This document shows positions 1 through 8,514 of a stretch of 41,463 nt of DNA, one piece after another; the stretch's first letter is position 1; every line of letters starts with the position of its first letter. The stretch comes from Sulfitobacter sp. Lineage in GTDB: Bacteria > Pseudomonadota > Alphaproteobacteria > Rhodobacterales > Rhodobacteraceae. Location: the NCBI GenBank assembly GCA_024637305.1, contig JAGXFI010000022.1, positions 1 to 41,463 on the forward strand. The letters are read 5' to 3'. Made by a program: the position numbers and the translations under genes. The notes beneath the pieces were generated by a model. It was given only the letters and a program-made list of their open reading frames with translations. It had not been told where the DNA came from and ran no database searches.

Positions 1-67
1 AGTTGGGCGTGTAGATGTTGAAAATCTTCTCGATGAGATTTTCGCGAGTTTTTGCTTGGGCAAGTAG
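1..67 (+). CDS. mnmE: MnmE (tRNA modification GTPase), C-terminal end only
   Basis: Frame 2-67 encodes the last 21 residues of a protein ending FCLGK and a TAG stop. The C-terminal C-[IVL]-G-K tetrapeptide is the hallmark of MnmE, the GTPase that works with MnmG to put carboxymethylaminomethyl groups on uridine 34 of certain tRNAs; the cysteine is essential in the family. The rest of the gene lies left of the window. Its stop is only a few bases before mnmG, which fits the common mnmE-mnmG order and the partnership of the two proteins. The identification rests on the tail motif plus context, both seen directly. Confidence 0.85.
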   Translation, partial: VGRVDVENLLDEIFASFCLGK

Positions 68-70
68 AGG

Positions 71-1942
71 ATGTTTCACGTGAAACAATTCGATGTAATC
101 GTGATCGGAGGCGGTCATGCAGGATGCGAGGCAGCACACGCAGCTGGTCGAATGGGTGCGCGCACAGCATTTATTACGATGGAGCGGTCAACGATCGGTG
201 TCATGTCTTGTAATCCGGCGATCGGCGGACTCGGAAAAGGACACCTGGTAAGAGAGATCGATGCGCTTGACGGACTCATGGGTCGTGTGGCGGACCGCGC
301 GGGAATTCAATTTCGCCTATTGAATCGACGCAAGGGTCCGGCTGTTCAGGGCCCGCGGGCCCAAGCGGATCGGAAAATCTATCGAATTGAGATGCTTGCC
401 CAGATTATGACCAGCCCACTTGTCGAAACTATCGAAGGAGAGGTCACGGATCTGTTGATGTCAGGGCCGCGCGTCTCTGGGGTCAGGTTAGCTGATGATA
501 CAGAAATTAACGGAAGAAATGTCGTGTTGACGACAGGTACATTCCTGCGAGGAATCATTCATATTGGTAACGAGAAGCGTGTCGGCGGTCGTATGGGAGC
601 GAATGCTTCCATAAGGCTGGCGGAGCGTATGGATGATTTTGGTCTTGCGCTTGGGCGCTTGAAGACTGGAACGCCCCCGAGATTAGATGGCCGTACTATA
701 GACTGGTCCGGCCTTGAGATGCAGAAAGGGGATGACGAGCCGGAGCTTTTCTCTTTCCTATCGAAAGGCGTATCGGCCCGTCAAGTCTCTTGCGGAATCA
801 CGCATACGAATACGAGGACTCACGATATCATCCGAAAAAACCTGGGCCGCTCTGCCATGTACGGAGGCCAAATTGACGGTGTTGGTCCGCGATATTGCCC
901 CTCAATTGAAGACAAGGTTGTTCGGTTTTCCGAAAAAAAATCGCACCAGGTCTTCCTCGAACCCGAGGGTTTGGATGATCCGACGGTGTATCCTAACGGG
1001 ATTTCAACGTCGCTGCCGATTGACGTCCAAGAGGAATACGTGCGTTCAATTACAGGGTTGGAGCAGGTTAAAATCTTGCAACCTGGTTACGCCATTGAAT
1101 ACGATTTCATCGACCCACGATCGTTGCGATCAACGCTGGAGCTGAAGCAAGCGCCGGGCCTCTTTCTTGCTGGTCAAATTAACGGAACTACGGGTTACGA
1201 AGAGGCTGCGGCACAAGGCCTCGTCGCGGGGTTGTGCGCCGCAAGCGCTAGCCTCGGTCGTGATCCTGTTATTTTTAGTCGCGCGGATAGCTATATCGGA
1301 GTTATGATTGACGATCTTACGACCCGAGGTGTTACCGAACCATACCGGATGTTCACTTCCCGGGCTGAGTTCCGGCTATCGCTGCGAGCGGACAACGCCG
1401 ATCAGCGGCTGACACCAATGGGTATCGATATTGGATGTGTTGGCATTGAGCGCGCCGAGATCTTTAACGAAAAATCGGAGAAACTGGCCGAGGCTATGAC
1501 CTTGCTTAGCAATCAGACATTCTCGCCGAAAGAGGCTGAGAGGGTAGGTATCTGTATAAATAATGATGGAACGCGAAGAACTGGGTTTCAGCTGCTGGCC
1601 TTTCCTGACGTTGAATTGGACGCGCTCGCAAAACTAATTCCGGCCATCAAGCAGATCGAAGAATTGATCGCTGTTCAGCTAGGACGGGATGCGCTATATG
1701 CGAACTACATCAAGCGGCAACAGAACGAAGTTGAAGCGCTGCGGCGGGAAGAGGCGCAAGTAATCCCGCCAAGCTTTAATTTCGAAGCTCTGGAGGGCAT
1801 TTCGAATGAGCTTAAACAAAAGCTCTGCTTCGCAAAACCGGAAAGCATAGCTCAAGCTGGACGGATTGAAGGAATGACTCCGGCTGCGCTGACCCTCATT
1901 CTTGCCAATTTGCGGCGTAAATCCGGACGGAAAACCGCATGA
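71..1942 (+). CDS. mnmG: tRNA uridine-5-carboxymethylaminomethyl modification enzyme MnmG (GidA)
   Basis: FAD-dependent partner of MnmE in tRNA wobble-uridine modification. The 623-residue product has the family length, an N-terminal FAD-binding GGGHAG (residues 13-18), the conserved [10 protein letters not shown] and [10 protein letters not shown] segments, and a helical C-terminal region for MnmE/tRNA contact. Start choice is open. ATG at 71 directly abuts the AGAGG at 66-70, leaving no spacer, whereas an in-frame GTG at 80 (codon 4) lies nine bases from it. A parS site (72-87) covers the first codons, so the start region doubles as a ParB site. The stop overlaps the rsmG start (ATGA). Function is certain from sequence; only the start is in doubt. 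Confidence 0.96.
   Translation: MFHVKQFDVIVIGGGHAGCEAAHAAGRMGARTAFITMERSTIGVMSCNPAIGGLGKGHLVREIDALDGLMGRVADRAGIQFRLLNRRKGPAVQGPRAQADRKIYRIEMLAQIMTSPLVETIEGEVTDLLMSGPRVSGVRLADDTEINGRNVVLTTGTFLRGIIHIGNEKRVGGRMGANASIRLAERMDDFGLALGRLKTGTPPRLDGRTIDWSGLEMQKGDDEPELFSFLSKGVSARQVSCGITHTNTRTHDIIRKNLGRSAMYGGQIDGVGPRYCPSIEDKVVRFSEKKSHQVFLEPEGLDDPTVYPNGISTSLPIDVQEEYVRSITGLEQVKILQPGYAIEYDFIDPRSLRSTLELKQAPGLFLAGQINGTTGYEEAAAQGLVAGLCAASASLGRDPVIFSRADSYIGVMIDDLTTRGVTEPYRMFTSRAEFRLSLRADNADQRLTPMGIDIGCVGIERAEIFNEKSEKLAEAMTLLSNQTFSPKEAERVGICINNDGTRRTGFQLLAFPDVELDALAKLIPAIKQIEELIAVQLGRDALYANYIKRQQNEVEALRREEAQVIPPSFNFEALEGISNELKQKLCFAKPESIAQAGRIEGMTPAALTLILANLRRKSGRKTA
72..87. promoter_or_regulatory. parS: parS centromere site 1 (inside the start of mnmG)
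   Basis: The 16 bp TGTTTCACGTGAAACA is a perfect palindrome and equals the canonical parS consensus bound by chromosomal ParB. It is read here as codons of residues 1-6 of MnmG (MFHVKQ). A second identical copy lies 1893 bp downstream. parA and parB follow in the same operon, so this is very probably a working centromere site loaded by the ParB encoded at 3357-4259. Confidence 0.93.
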
Positions 1943-2547
1943 ATGGAGTGCCGAGTCTCCCGGATGTTTCACGTGAAACAATCGATAAGCTTGAAGCATT
2001 TTCTGCATTGGTGGAAAAGTGGACCAAGAAGATCAATTTGATCTCCACTCAAAGTAGGAGCGAGCTGTGGCAGCGCCATATCCTCGATTCAGCGCAAGTC
2101 TACGCGCTCGCGCCCGTAGGCAGTTGGCTAGATATAGGTAGCGGCGGCGGATTTCCGGGAATCGTGTCTGCGATCCTGGCGCGCGGAGCTGGCGACCATC
2201 GGGAGTTTGCCCTGATGGATAGTGACCAGCGTAAATGCGTATTTCTAAGGACTGCAGCACGGGAACTGGACTTGGATATCAGTGTTATTTCTGAGCGGAT
2301 TGAGGTGGCACCACCTTTTTGTGCAGACGTTCTTTCAGCCAGGGCGGTTGCCGACCTAGGATCGCTGATGGCTCATGCACAGCGTCATTTAAGTGCAGAC
2401 GGGACTGCGCTATTCATGAAAGGGAAATCTTGGCGAGAAGAGCACTCTCGCGCACAGATTCAGTGGTCATACGACCTCGAGGCCATTATAAGTGAATCCA
2501 ATCCCGAGGCGGTTATACTAAAAATTAAGGAAATCAGGCGTGTCTGA
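1939..2547 (+). CDS. rsmG: 16S rRNA (guanine-527-N7)-methyltransferase RsmG (GidB)
   Basis: SAM-dependent methyltransferase that modifies G527 of 16S rRNA (family knowledge). The 202-residue product has the Rossmann motif [12 protein letters not shown] at about residues 64-74 and the typical N-terminal [10 protein letters not shown] segment. ATG overlaps the mnmG stop by 4 bases, indicating translational coupling; the 3' end overlaps parA by 8 bases. Codons 10-16 (DVSRETI) contain the second parS site, so the protein sequence here is constrained by a DNA-binding site. Length and motifs are normal for the family. Confidence 0.95.
   Translation: MNGVPSLPDVSRETIDKLEAFSALVEKWTKKINLISTQSRSELWQRHILDSAQVYALAPVGSWLDIGSGGGFPGIVSAILARGAGDHREFALMDSDQRKCVFLRTAARELDLDISVISERIEVAPPFCADVLSARAVADLGSLMAHAQRHLSADGTALFMKGKSWREEHSRAQIQWSYDLEAIISESNPEAVILKIKEIRRV
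1965..1980. promoter_or_regulatory. parS: parS centromere site 2 (inside rsmG)
   Basis: Second perfect copy of TGTTTCACGTGAAACA, read in rsmG in a different reading frame from the copy in mnmG (here GTT TCA CGT GAA ACA, VSRET). Identity between the two sites runs beyond the 16-mer: GGATG precedes the palindrome core and AAT-like bases follow in both. It lies about 560 bp upstream of parA. Confidence 0.93.
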
Positions 2548-3364
2548 TCTGTCTCGCCCGACCGGGCCAAAAATCATCGCTATCGCCAATCAAAAGGGCG
2601 GTGTTGGGAAAACAACGACAACAATAAACTTGGCAGCGGCGCTTGCGGAACATGGCCATCGTATTCTCGTTGTAGACTTGGACCCGCAAGGCAATGCCTC
2701 TACTGGCCTTGGTATTGATATGGAGAACCGTGAGTTTACCGCTTATGAACTCCTTCTCGAAGACGTTGACCTTGAGAATGTAATACTTAAGACATCAACC
2801 GAAAATCTCAGTATCATACCTGCAACCGTCGACCTAAGCTCCGCTGATCTGGATCTCATAGCAAACGAAAAGCGAAGCTTTTTGCTACACGATGCTTTGC
2901 GCCAAACGCAGATGGATGATTTTCGGTTTGATTATATCCTGATCGATTGCCCTCCATCGCTGAACCTTCTGACGGTCAATGCAATGATTGCCGCGCATTC
3001 GGTTCTTGTGCCGCTGCAAAGCGAGTTTTTCGCACTAGAGGGTTTGTCGCAGCTCATGCTGACGATCCGTGAGATCAGACAAGCAGGGAACCGCAATCTG
3101 AGGATAGAGGGCGTGGTACTCACAATGTACGATCGGCGCAACAACCTGTCGCTTCAGGTGGAACAGGATGCGCGTGCAAATCTGGGCGATGTCGTTTTCA
3201 AGACGGTGATTCCGCGAAATGTCCGCGTGAGTGAAGCACCAAGCTTTGCTGTTCCGGTATTGGCTTATGACAGCCTATCGAAAGGTGCCGAAGCTTATCG
3301 CGCGCTTGCGGCGGAAATCATCCATAACAATGCAGTCAAACAGGGGGAAGCCGCGAATGGCTAA
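2540..3364 (+). CDS. parA: Chromosome-partitioning ATPase ParA (Soj family)
   Basis: Walker-type ATPase that drives segregation of ParB-parS complexes along the nucleoid. The 274-residue protein carries the deviant Walker A KGGVGKTT at residues 19-26, with both the signature lysine (K19) and the catalytic lysine (K24), then DLDPQGNAS and the Walker B-like DYILIDCPPS. Start is a GTG at 2540, inside rsmG, giving an 8-base overlap; the stop overlaps parB by 8 bases, so rsmG-parA-parB appear translationally coupled. Length is that of chromosomal Soj proteins rather than the longer plasmid ParA, which argues for a chromosomal segregation locus. Confidence 0.96.
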   Translation: MSDLSRPTGPKIIAIANQKGGVGKTTTTINLAAALAEHGHRILVVDLDPQGNASTGLGIDMENREFTAYELLLEDVDLENVILKTSTENLSIIPATVDLSSADLDLIANEKRSFLLHDALRQTQMDDFRFDYILIDCPPSLNLLTVNAMIAAHSVLVPLQSEFFALEGLSQLMLTIREIRQAGNRNLRIEGVVLTMYDRRNNLSLQVEQDARANLGDVVFKTVIPRNVRVSEAPSFAVPVLAYDSLSKGAEAYRALAAEIIHNNAVKQGEAANG

Positions 3365-4259
3365 CGGAATAGATCGCAAAAGGGGCCTCGGTCGTGGGCT
3401 GTCCGCGCTTATGGCAGATGTCAGCGAAGCGGAGTATGTCGGAAAAAGCGATCAGAGTGATGGGGACCGCATGATCCCGATCGAACAGATTATTCCGAAC
3501 CCGGATCAGCCGCGACGCCAGTTTGTCAAAGAGGACCTGGAAGATCTCGCTTCTTCTATAAAAGAAAAGGGCGTCATTCAGCCGTTGATTGTCCGCCGCA
3601 AAACTGACGGGCAATTCGAAATTGTTGCTGGCGAAAGACGTTGGCGTGCAGCCCAGATCGCGCAGTTGCACGAATTGCCCGTGGTAGTTCGAGACTTCAG
3701 TGACGTTGAGGTGCTCGAAGTTGCGATCATCGAAAACATCCAGCGGGCCGATCTGAACCCGGTTGAAGAAGCGGCCGGATATAAACAATTGATGGACCGT
3801 TTTGGTCACACTCAAGAGAAGATGGCCGAAGCGCTGGGGAAGAGCCGGAGCCATATTGCCAACCTGTTGCGGCTGTTGAGCTTGCCCGAACCGGTTCTGC
3901 TAATGTTGAGAGAAGGCGATTTAAGCGCCGGCCATGCAAGGGCGCTCATTCCAACCGAAGATCCATTGGCACTCGCACGCCAGATAGTGAAGCAAGGCCT
4001 ATCCGTTCGCGCAACTGAGCAGTTGGTCAAAAAGTCCTTAGCGCCCAAAAACGCCGCGAAGCCCTCTGGCACCGACTCTGAAGAAAATGCCGGCGAAAAA
4101 GATGCGGACACAAAGGCTTTGGAAAATGATCTGAGCGCGGCCCTAGGGATGAAAGTTACCCTGAGCCACAAACCCGGCCAAGAAAATGGTCAACTTACGC
4201 TGCATTACAAGACCCTAGAACAGCTGGATGACCTTTGCAGGGCTCTATCGGGGAATTAG
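3357..4259 (+). CDS. parB: Chromosome-partitioning protein ParB (Spo0J family)
   Basis: CTP-dependent DNA clamp that loads at parS. The 300-residue product begins with the ParA-contacting segment GLGRGLSALM (10-19), then the ParB/sulfiredoxin-fold domain with GERRWRA (92-98) and ENIQR (126-130), the nucleotide-binding motifs of the family, and a helix-turn-helix around 151-171 that reads parS. A low-complexity acidic linker and a C-terminal dimerisation domain follow. ATG 3357 is preceded by AGGGGGA and overlaps parA. A longer in-frame extension upstream is an artefact. The stop shares the tetranucleotide TTAG with the convergent hemW stop, leaving no room for a terminator. Confidence 0.96.
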   Translation: MANGIDRKRGLGRGLSALMADVSEAEYVGKSDQSDGDRMIPIEQIIPNPDQPRRQFVKEDLEDLASSIKEKGVIQPLIVRRKTDGQFEIVAGERRWRAAQIAQLHELPVVVRDFSDVEVLEVAIIENIQRADLNPVEEAAGYKQLMDRFGHTQEKMAEALGKSRSHIANLLRLLSLPEPVLLMLREGDLSAGHARALIPTEDPLALARQIVKQGLSVRATEQLVKKSLAPKNAAKPSGTDSEENAGEKDADTKALENDLSAALGMKVTLSHKPGQENGQLTLHYKTLEQLDDLCRALSGN

Positions 4260-5443
4260 GTAGGCAGAAGCGTCTCAATAACAGAGTTTAGAACCCTAAA
4301 CCCTTGATCAGAAACGATTAAACGATCTGCAGCTACTGTGATCATTCCAATTTCCGTCAAGTGTTGAATTGCAGTAGGAGATAGCGGTTCCCCCGCTAAC
4401 TCCGCATACCGCACGGGATCTATCCCATCTTTCAGGCGCAATCCCATTAGTAAAAACTCGCTCGCTTGATCCCTTCGGCTTAACCTCTCACGCGGTTCCT
4501 CAGCCGCATTGGTCTCAACATCCTTGAGCCATCTTTGGGGGTTGCTGTGACAGACCGTTGCGTAACGGGCTCCGTTCAGCGTCAAGCGTCCGTGTGCGCC
4601 TGGGCCAATGCCAATGTAGTCGCCATACCGCCAATATATCAGATTATGTCGCGACGCGGCCCCATCCCTCGCGTGGTTTGAGACTTCATAAGGGTTCATT
4701 CCGGCTGAACCGGTAATGTCCTGCGTCAGATCATAAAGGTCTGCGCCAAGGTCTTCATTCGGCAATCCTCGCAGCCCTCCACGGGCATATCGATCGCCGA
4801 AAGCAGTGCCATTCTCGATCGTCAATTGATAGAGCGAAAGGTGGTCTATCGCGAGGCCTAGAGCCTGCTTGAGCTCAGTCTCCCATGCTTCAAGCGATTG
4901 GTACTGCCGCGCGTAAATCAGGTCGAAGCTGACCCGATCAAAGATATTTCGCGCGACATCAAAAGCCCGCAAGGCCTCTTCGGTGGTATGGATTCGCCCC
5001 AACCGCTTGAGGTCGATATCGTTCAGCGCCTGAATCCCCATGGAAACCCGGCTGACACCGCCATCACGATACCCGGCAAACCGTCCCGCCTCGACAGACC
5101 CTGGGTTGGCTTCCAAGGTAATTTCCAGATCATTCGCGGTCGGCCAATATTTCCGTATCGTCGCGATCACTTCTGAAACCGTCTCTGGATCCATCAAGCT
5201 AGGTGTACCGCCACCAAAGAAAATGGCATTCACAACGCGTCCGGGGGTTTCCGCCGCAGCGCGCTGGATCTCGGCGATATAGGCGCGACGCCATGCCGCC
5301 TGATCAATGTGGCGCGCAACATGACTATTGAAATCGCAGTAGGGACACTTCGCTTCACAGAACGGCCAGTGGATATAAATCCCGAACCCGCCGTTTCGCC
5401 AATCTTCAGTCAAAGCAACGCGCCAGCAATTTCCGGAACGCAT
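4256..5443 (-). CDS. hemW: Radical SAM protein HemW (coproporphyrinogen III oxidase-like heme chaperone)
   Basis: Radical SAM enzyme family once annotated as oxygen-independent coproporphyrinogen oxidase; HemW members are regarded as heme chaperones. The cluster motif C-x3-C-x2-C (CEAKCPYC) is near the N-terminus, followed by FFGGGTPS, and the C-terminal HemN-type domain is present. Length (385-395 residues) fits HemW, not the longer HemN. Coordinates are for the longest frame (ATG 5443). A TTG at 5413 starting [18 protein letters not shown] is a more family-like start and would overlap the rdgB stop; neither has a clear ribosome binding site. It is the last gene of the leftward rph-rdgB-hemW run. 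Substrate assignment is by family. Confidence 0.9.
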   Translation of the reverse strand: MRSGNCWRVALTEDWRNGGFGIYIHWPFCEAKCPYCDFNSHVARHIDQAAWRRAYIAEIQRAAAETPGRVVNAIFFGGGTPSLMDPETVSEVIATIRKYWPTANDLEITLEANPGSVEAGRFAGYRDGGVSRVSMGIQALNDIDLKRLGRIHTTEEALRAFDVARNIFDRVSFDLIYARQYQSLEAWETELKQALGLAIDHLSLYQLTIENGTAFGDRYARGGLRGLPNEDLGADLYDLTQDITGSAGMNPYEVSNHARDGAASRHNLIYWRYGDYIGIGPGAHGRLTLNGARYATVCHSNPQRWLKDVETNAAEEPRERLSRRDQASEFLLMGLRLKDGIDPVRYAELAGEPLSPTAIQHLTEIGMITVAADRLIVSDQGFRVLNSVIETLLPT

Positions 5444-6017
5444 CCGCGCGATGGCTAATTTCGTTCTTTTGAGCGGCCGGCATTTCGGCGAAAGTCATCT
5501 CGTATCCGTCAGGTTGGAACATCGGGTCATACCCGTGACCGGTTTCGCCGCGGTAGGGCCAGACCAGCGATCCATTGACGAAGCCTTCGACGACCTCCTC
5601 GTGACCGTCCGGCCAAGCCAGAACCAACGTCGCGCAAAAGCGGGCCTTGCGTGGATGGGGGGCCATTTTCTCTTCGAGCAACTTGTGGGTCTTGGTCATT
5701 GCCATGATAAAATCCCGCCCGTCTGCCGTTTCGGCCCAATCGGCGGTATAGACACCCGGTGCGCCATCCAGCGCCTCGACCTCAATTCCGCTATCATCGG
5801 ATAGCGCAGGAAGACCTGTTGCTTTGACGGCAGCGTGGGCTTTGATCCGCGCATTTCCAACAAAGGTGATTTCGGTTTCGTCCGGTTCAGGCAGATCCAT
5901 TTCTGCTGCGCCAACAACCGCGATCCCACGCGGCGCGAAAAGCTGTCGCATCTCCTCCAACTTGCCCGCGTTGTGGGTCGCAATCAAAATGCGGTCTTCG
6001 GTAAATTTTCGGCTCAT
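5406..6017 (-). CDS. rdgB: XTP/dITP pyrophosphatase (Ham1/RdgB family)
   Basis: House-cleaning enzyme that hydrolyses non-canonical purine nucleoside triphosphates such as ITP and XTP, keeping them out of DNA and RNA. The 203-residue product has the family motifs in order: [10 protein letters not shown] (14-23), [20 protein letters not shown] starting near residue 73, GHGYDPMF, and the C-terminal [11 protein letters not shown] overlaps the rph stop by 4 bases (ATGA), so the two are coupled. The 3' end overlaps the longest hemW frame. Pairing with rph is a recurring bacterial arrangement. Nothing unusual is seen. Confidence 0.95.
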   Translation of the reverse strand: MSRKFTEDRILIATHNAGKLEEMRQLFAPRGIAVVGAAEMDLPEPDETEITFVGNARIKAHAAVKATGLPALSDDSGIEVEALDGAPGVYTADWAETADGRDFIMAMTKTHKLLEEKMAPHPRKARFCATLVLAWPDGHEEVVEGFVNGSLVWPYRGETGHGYDPMFQPDGYEMTFAEMPAAQKNEISHRADAFRKLLARCFD

Positions 6018-6727
6018 GCGGTCGCGGCCTTCTGAGCGGCGACAAGCTCCGTGATACCTTTCTCGGCAAGATCGAGCAGTTCGTCCATCTGGCCGCGCGA
6101 ATAGGTTGAACCCTCAGCGCTCATCTGCACCTCGATCAGCTGTTTGGACCCGGTCATGATAAAATTGCCGTCGACGCCAGCTTCGGAATCCTCGGGATAG
6201 TCGAGATCAAGAACCGGCTGGCCGGCGTAGATGCCACAGCTTATCGCCGCGACCGGATCGACCAACGGATCGCTGATGACATCACCTATCTTCATCAATT
6301 TGTTGACCGCGAGGCGCAGGGCGATCCAGCCGCCGGTGATCGACGCACAACGGGTACCCCCGTCTGCTTGCAAAACGTCGCAATCGACAGTGATCTGCCG
6401 CTCGCCCAACGCGACCCGATCAACGCCAGCACGCAAGGACCGGCCGATCAGGCGCTGGATTTCGACGGTACGCCCGCCTTGCTTGCCGGACGCCGCTTCA
6501 CGGCGCATGCGGGTGTTTGTCGCGCGCGGCAGCATTCCGTATTCCGCTGTGACCCATCCAAGGCCCGATCCCTTGATGAACGGTGGTACGCGGTCCTCGA
6601 TCGTTGCGGTGCACAAAACATGGGTGTCCCCGATCTTGATCAACGCGGACCCTTCAGCGTGTTTTGTAAATCCAGTCTCAACAGAGACGTTCCGCATTTC
6701 ATCAAGCTTCCGACCGGAGGGGCGCAT
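6014..6727 (-). CDS. rph: Ribonuclease PH
   Basis: Phosphate-dependent 3'-5' exoribonuclease that trims tRNA 3' ends. The 237-residue protein starts [12 protein letters not shown], the standard N-terminus of the family, with an AAGGA ribosome site seven bases upstream; the frame is open further upstream but that extension is not used. Typical stretches are the RRGR-like [20 protein letters not shown] phosphate/RNA site, [18 protein letters not shown] and the C-terminal [11 protein letters not shown]-like end (here [11 protein letters not shown]). It heads the leftward rph-rdgB-hemW unit and is divergent from hrcA across about 110 bases. The rph/hrcA divergence is conserved in alphaproteobacteria. 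Confidence 0.96.
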   Translation of the reverse strand: MRPSGRKLDEMRNVSVETGFTKHAEGSALIKIGDTHVLCTATIEDRVPPFIKGSGLGWVTAEYGMLPRATNTRMRREAASGKQGGRTVEIQRLIGRSLRAGVDRVALGERQITVDCDVLQADGGTRCASITGGWIALRLAVNKLMKIGDVISDPLVDPVAAISCGIYAGQPVLDLDYPEDSEAGVDGNFIMTGSKQLIEVQMSAEGSTYSRGQMDELLDLAEKGITELVAAQKAATA

Positions 6728-6790
6728 ATGGTTTTCCTTTTTCAATACAGTGACGGGATACCGCCCGGAACAGCGCGTATGCAACCCCGA

Positions 6791-6819
6791 TTGACGATTG
6801 CGCCTGTCGCACCTTTATT
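6791..6819 (+). promoter_or_regulatory. Candidate promoter for hrcA-grpE
   Basis: TTGACG (6791-6796), a 17-base spacer and TTTATT (6814-6819) resemble a housekeeping promoter and lie about 20 bases before the strong ribosome site of hrcA. No CIRCE inverted repeat, the usual HrcA operator, is visible in the rph-hrcA gap. Prediction from consensus only. Confidence 0.4.
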
Positions 6820-6830
6820 GGATACATGTG

Positions 6831-6837
6831 AAGGAGG
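6831..6837 (+). promoter_or_regulatory. Strong ribosome binding site that sets the hrcA start
   Basis: AAGGAGG is a near-perfect complement of the 16S anti-Shine-Dalgarno sequence. It lies one base before ATG 6839 and four bases before ATG 6842, favouring the second, and rules out the long upstream extension of this frame. Confidence 0.75.
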
Positions 6838-6841
6838 AATG

Positions 6842-7906
6842 ATGTCTGACGCCTCAACACTATTGACAGAAATGAATGACCGGACCCGCGAGGTGTTCCG
6901 GCGCGTTGTTGAGGGTTATCTGGCCAGCGGCGACCCCGTTGGATCGCGCACCTTGACGCGCGATTTCAGCGAAAGGGTAAGCGCGGCGACCATCCGTAAC
7001 GTCATGCAGGATCTCGAATATTTGGGCCTGCTCGACAGCCCTCATGTCAGCGCAGGCCGTATCCCGACACAGATGGGCTTGCGCATGTTCGTCGATGGAT
7101 TGCTAGAAGTTGGCAGCCCGGACGAAGCTGACCGTGAAAAGATCGACGCTACGTTGGGATCCAACGAACAGGATGTCGGGGGGTTGCTGGATCGCGTTGG
7201 TTCGGCGCTGTCCGGGGTTACGCGGGGGGCGTCGCTTGTACTTGCTCCAAAGCACGAAGCACCCATACGTCATATCGAATTTGTCTCTCTTGCGCCGGAT
7301 CGCGCGTTGGTTGTTCTGGTGTTCTCTGATGGGCATGTCGAGAATCGTCTTTTTTCGCCACCTCCGGGGCAAACGCCCAGCTCTATGCGGGAGGCGGCAA
7401 ATTTCCTGAACTCCGTAGTTGAGGGAAAAACTATAGGCGAGCTTCAACGGACCATCCGCGAAGAGATCGCCAAGCGCCGCCAGGAGATCGACGTGCTGGC
7501 CAGAAACCTTGTCGAAAGCGGGATGGTGATCTGGGAGGGGGCGGACGAACACCCCGAACGCCTGATCGTGCGCGGACGCTCCAATCTCCTGACCGGACCC
7601 GGCGATGCGGCCGATCTCGAACGAATCCGCGGCCTCTTTGACGATCTTGAACGCAAGCGCGATATCGCCGACTTTCTGGAACTGGCCGAAGGCGGCGACG
7701 GCGTCCGCATTTTTATTGGCTCAGAGAACAAACTTTTCTCACTTTCGGGTTCCTCTCTCGTCGTTTCCCCTTATATGAACGCTGATCGCAAGATAATCGG
7801 CGCGGTGGGCGTTATCGGCCCGACTCGCCTGAACTATGGACGAATAGTGCCGATCGTGAATTACACGGCGCAGCTGGTAGGGAAGCTTATTTCCGACCGG
7901 AGTTAG
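6842..7906 (+). CDS. hrcA: Heat-inducible transcription repressor HrcA
   Basis: Repressor of heat-shock chaperone genes that in other bacteria binds CIRCE operators and is aided by GroE. The product is 354 residues. It starts with a winged-helix region (ending in the family signature of RNVMQDLEYLGLL and SAGRIPT) followed by the long GAF-like/dimerisation region and a C-terminal NYGRIVPIVNYTA segment typical of HrcA. The start was chosen by the AAGGAGG upstream; ATG 6839 is an alternative. grpE follows after 10 bases, so the two are co-transcribed. dnaK, dnaJ and groE are not in the window, so targets cannot be judged here. Confidence 0.95.
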   Translation: MSDASTLLTEMNDRTREVFRRVVEGYLASGDPVGSRTLTRDFSERVSAATIRNVMQDLEYLGLLDSPHVSAGRIPTQMGLRMFVDGLLEVGSPDEADREKIDATLGSNEQDVGGLLDRVGSALSGVTRGASLVLAPKHEAPIRHIEFVSLAPDRALVVLVFSDGHVENRLFSPPPGQTPSSMREAANFLNSVVEGKTIGELQRTIREEIAKRRQEIDVLARNLVESGMVIWEGADEHPERLIVRGRSNLLTGPGDAADLERIRGLFDDLERKRDIADFLELAEGGDGVRIFIGSENKLFSLSGSSLVVSPYMNADRKIIGAVGVIGPTRLNYGRIVPIVNYTAQLVGKLISDRS

Positions 7907-7916
7907 AGGTGAATAG

Positions 7917-8480
7917 ATGGCAGACCCAAAAGAAGACGCATTTCTGGATGATCTCGATGATGCGGAGGCGGAAGAGTACGCCGACGAAATGGAAGAGATT
8001 GACGAAGAAGCACTGGAACTGGAGCAGCTTCGGGCAGACCGGGATCAATACAAGGACCGGTTCATGCGCGCGCTTGCTGACGCGGAGAACGCGCGCAAGC
8101 GGTCCGAAAAGGATCGTCGCGAGGCGGAGAACTATGGCGGCTCAAAGCTGGCCCGCGACATGCTTCCAGTCTACGACAACATGAAACGTGCCCTTGAAGC
8201 TGCGACAGAGGAACAGCGCGCTGTTTCCGGCCCGTTGCTGGAAGGCGTAGATCTGACGATGCGCGAATTGCTGAGCGTGTTCAAAAAACACGGGATCGAT
8301 GTGATCTCGCCAGAGGTCGGCGATCGGTTCGATCCTCAGCACCACCAGGCAATGTTCGAAGCTCCCGTGCCAGGAACGCGCGCGGGCGACATCATACAAG
8401 TCGCCGCAGAAGGGTTCATGCTGCACGACCGCTTGCTGCGTCCTGCGCAAGTCGGCGTATCATCAATGCCCGCAGGGTAA
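7917..8480 (+). CDS. grpE: Nucleotide exchange factor GrpE
   Basis: Releases ADP from DnaK in the Hsp70 cycle. The 187-residue product has an acidic N-terminus (residues 1-35, many D and E), a long charged helix expected to form the coiled-coil dimer (about 35-95), and the C-terminal beta domain with the GrpE signature around IDVISPEVGDRFDPQHHQA and GFMLHDRLLRPAQVGV. It follows hrcA by 10 bases with GAGG upstream of the ATG. Length and order are ordinary. The convergent mutS stop lies 34 bases downstream with no convincing terminator between. Confidence 0.95.
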   Translation: MADPKEDAFLDDLDDAEAEEYADEMEEIDEEALELEQLRADRDQYKDRFMRALADAENARKRSEKDRREAENYGGSKLARDMLPVYDNMKRALEAATEEQRAVSGPLLEGVDLTMRELLSVFKKHGIDVISPEVGDRFDPQHHQAMFEAPVPGTRAGDIIQVAAEGFMLHDRLLRPAQVGVSSMPAG

Positions 8481-8514
8481 TTCCCTGATCACCAAACGAT
8501 AGGCGATGAGGCGG

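Noticed and set aside
6368-6841. Long upstream extension of the hrcA frame, antisense to rph
   Set aside because: The AAGGAGG at 6831 and HrcA length fix the start at 6839 or 6842.
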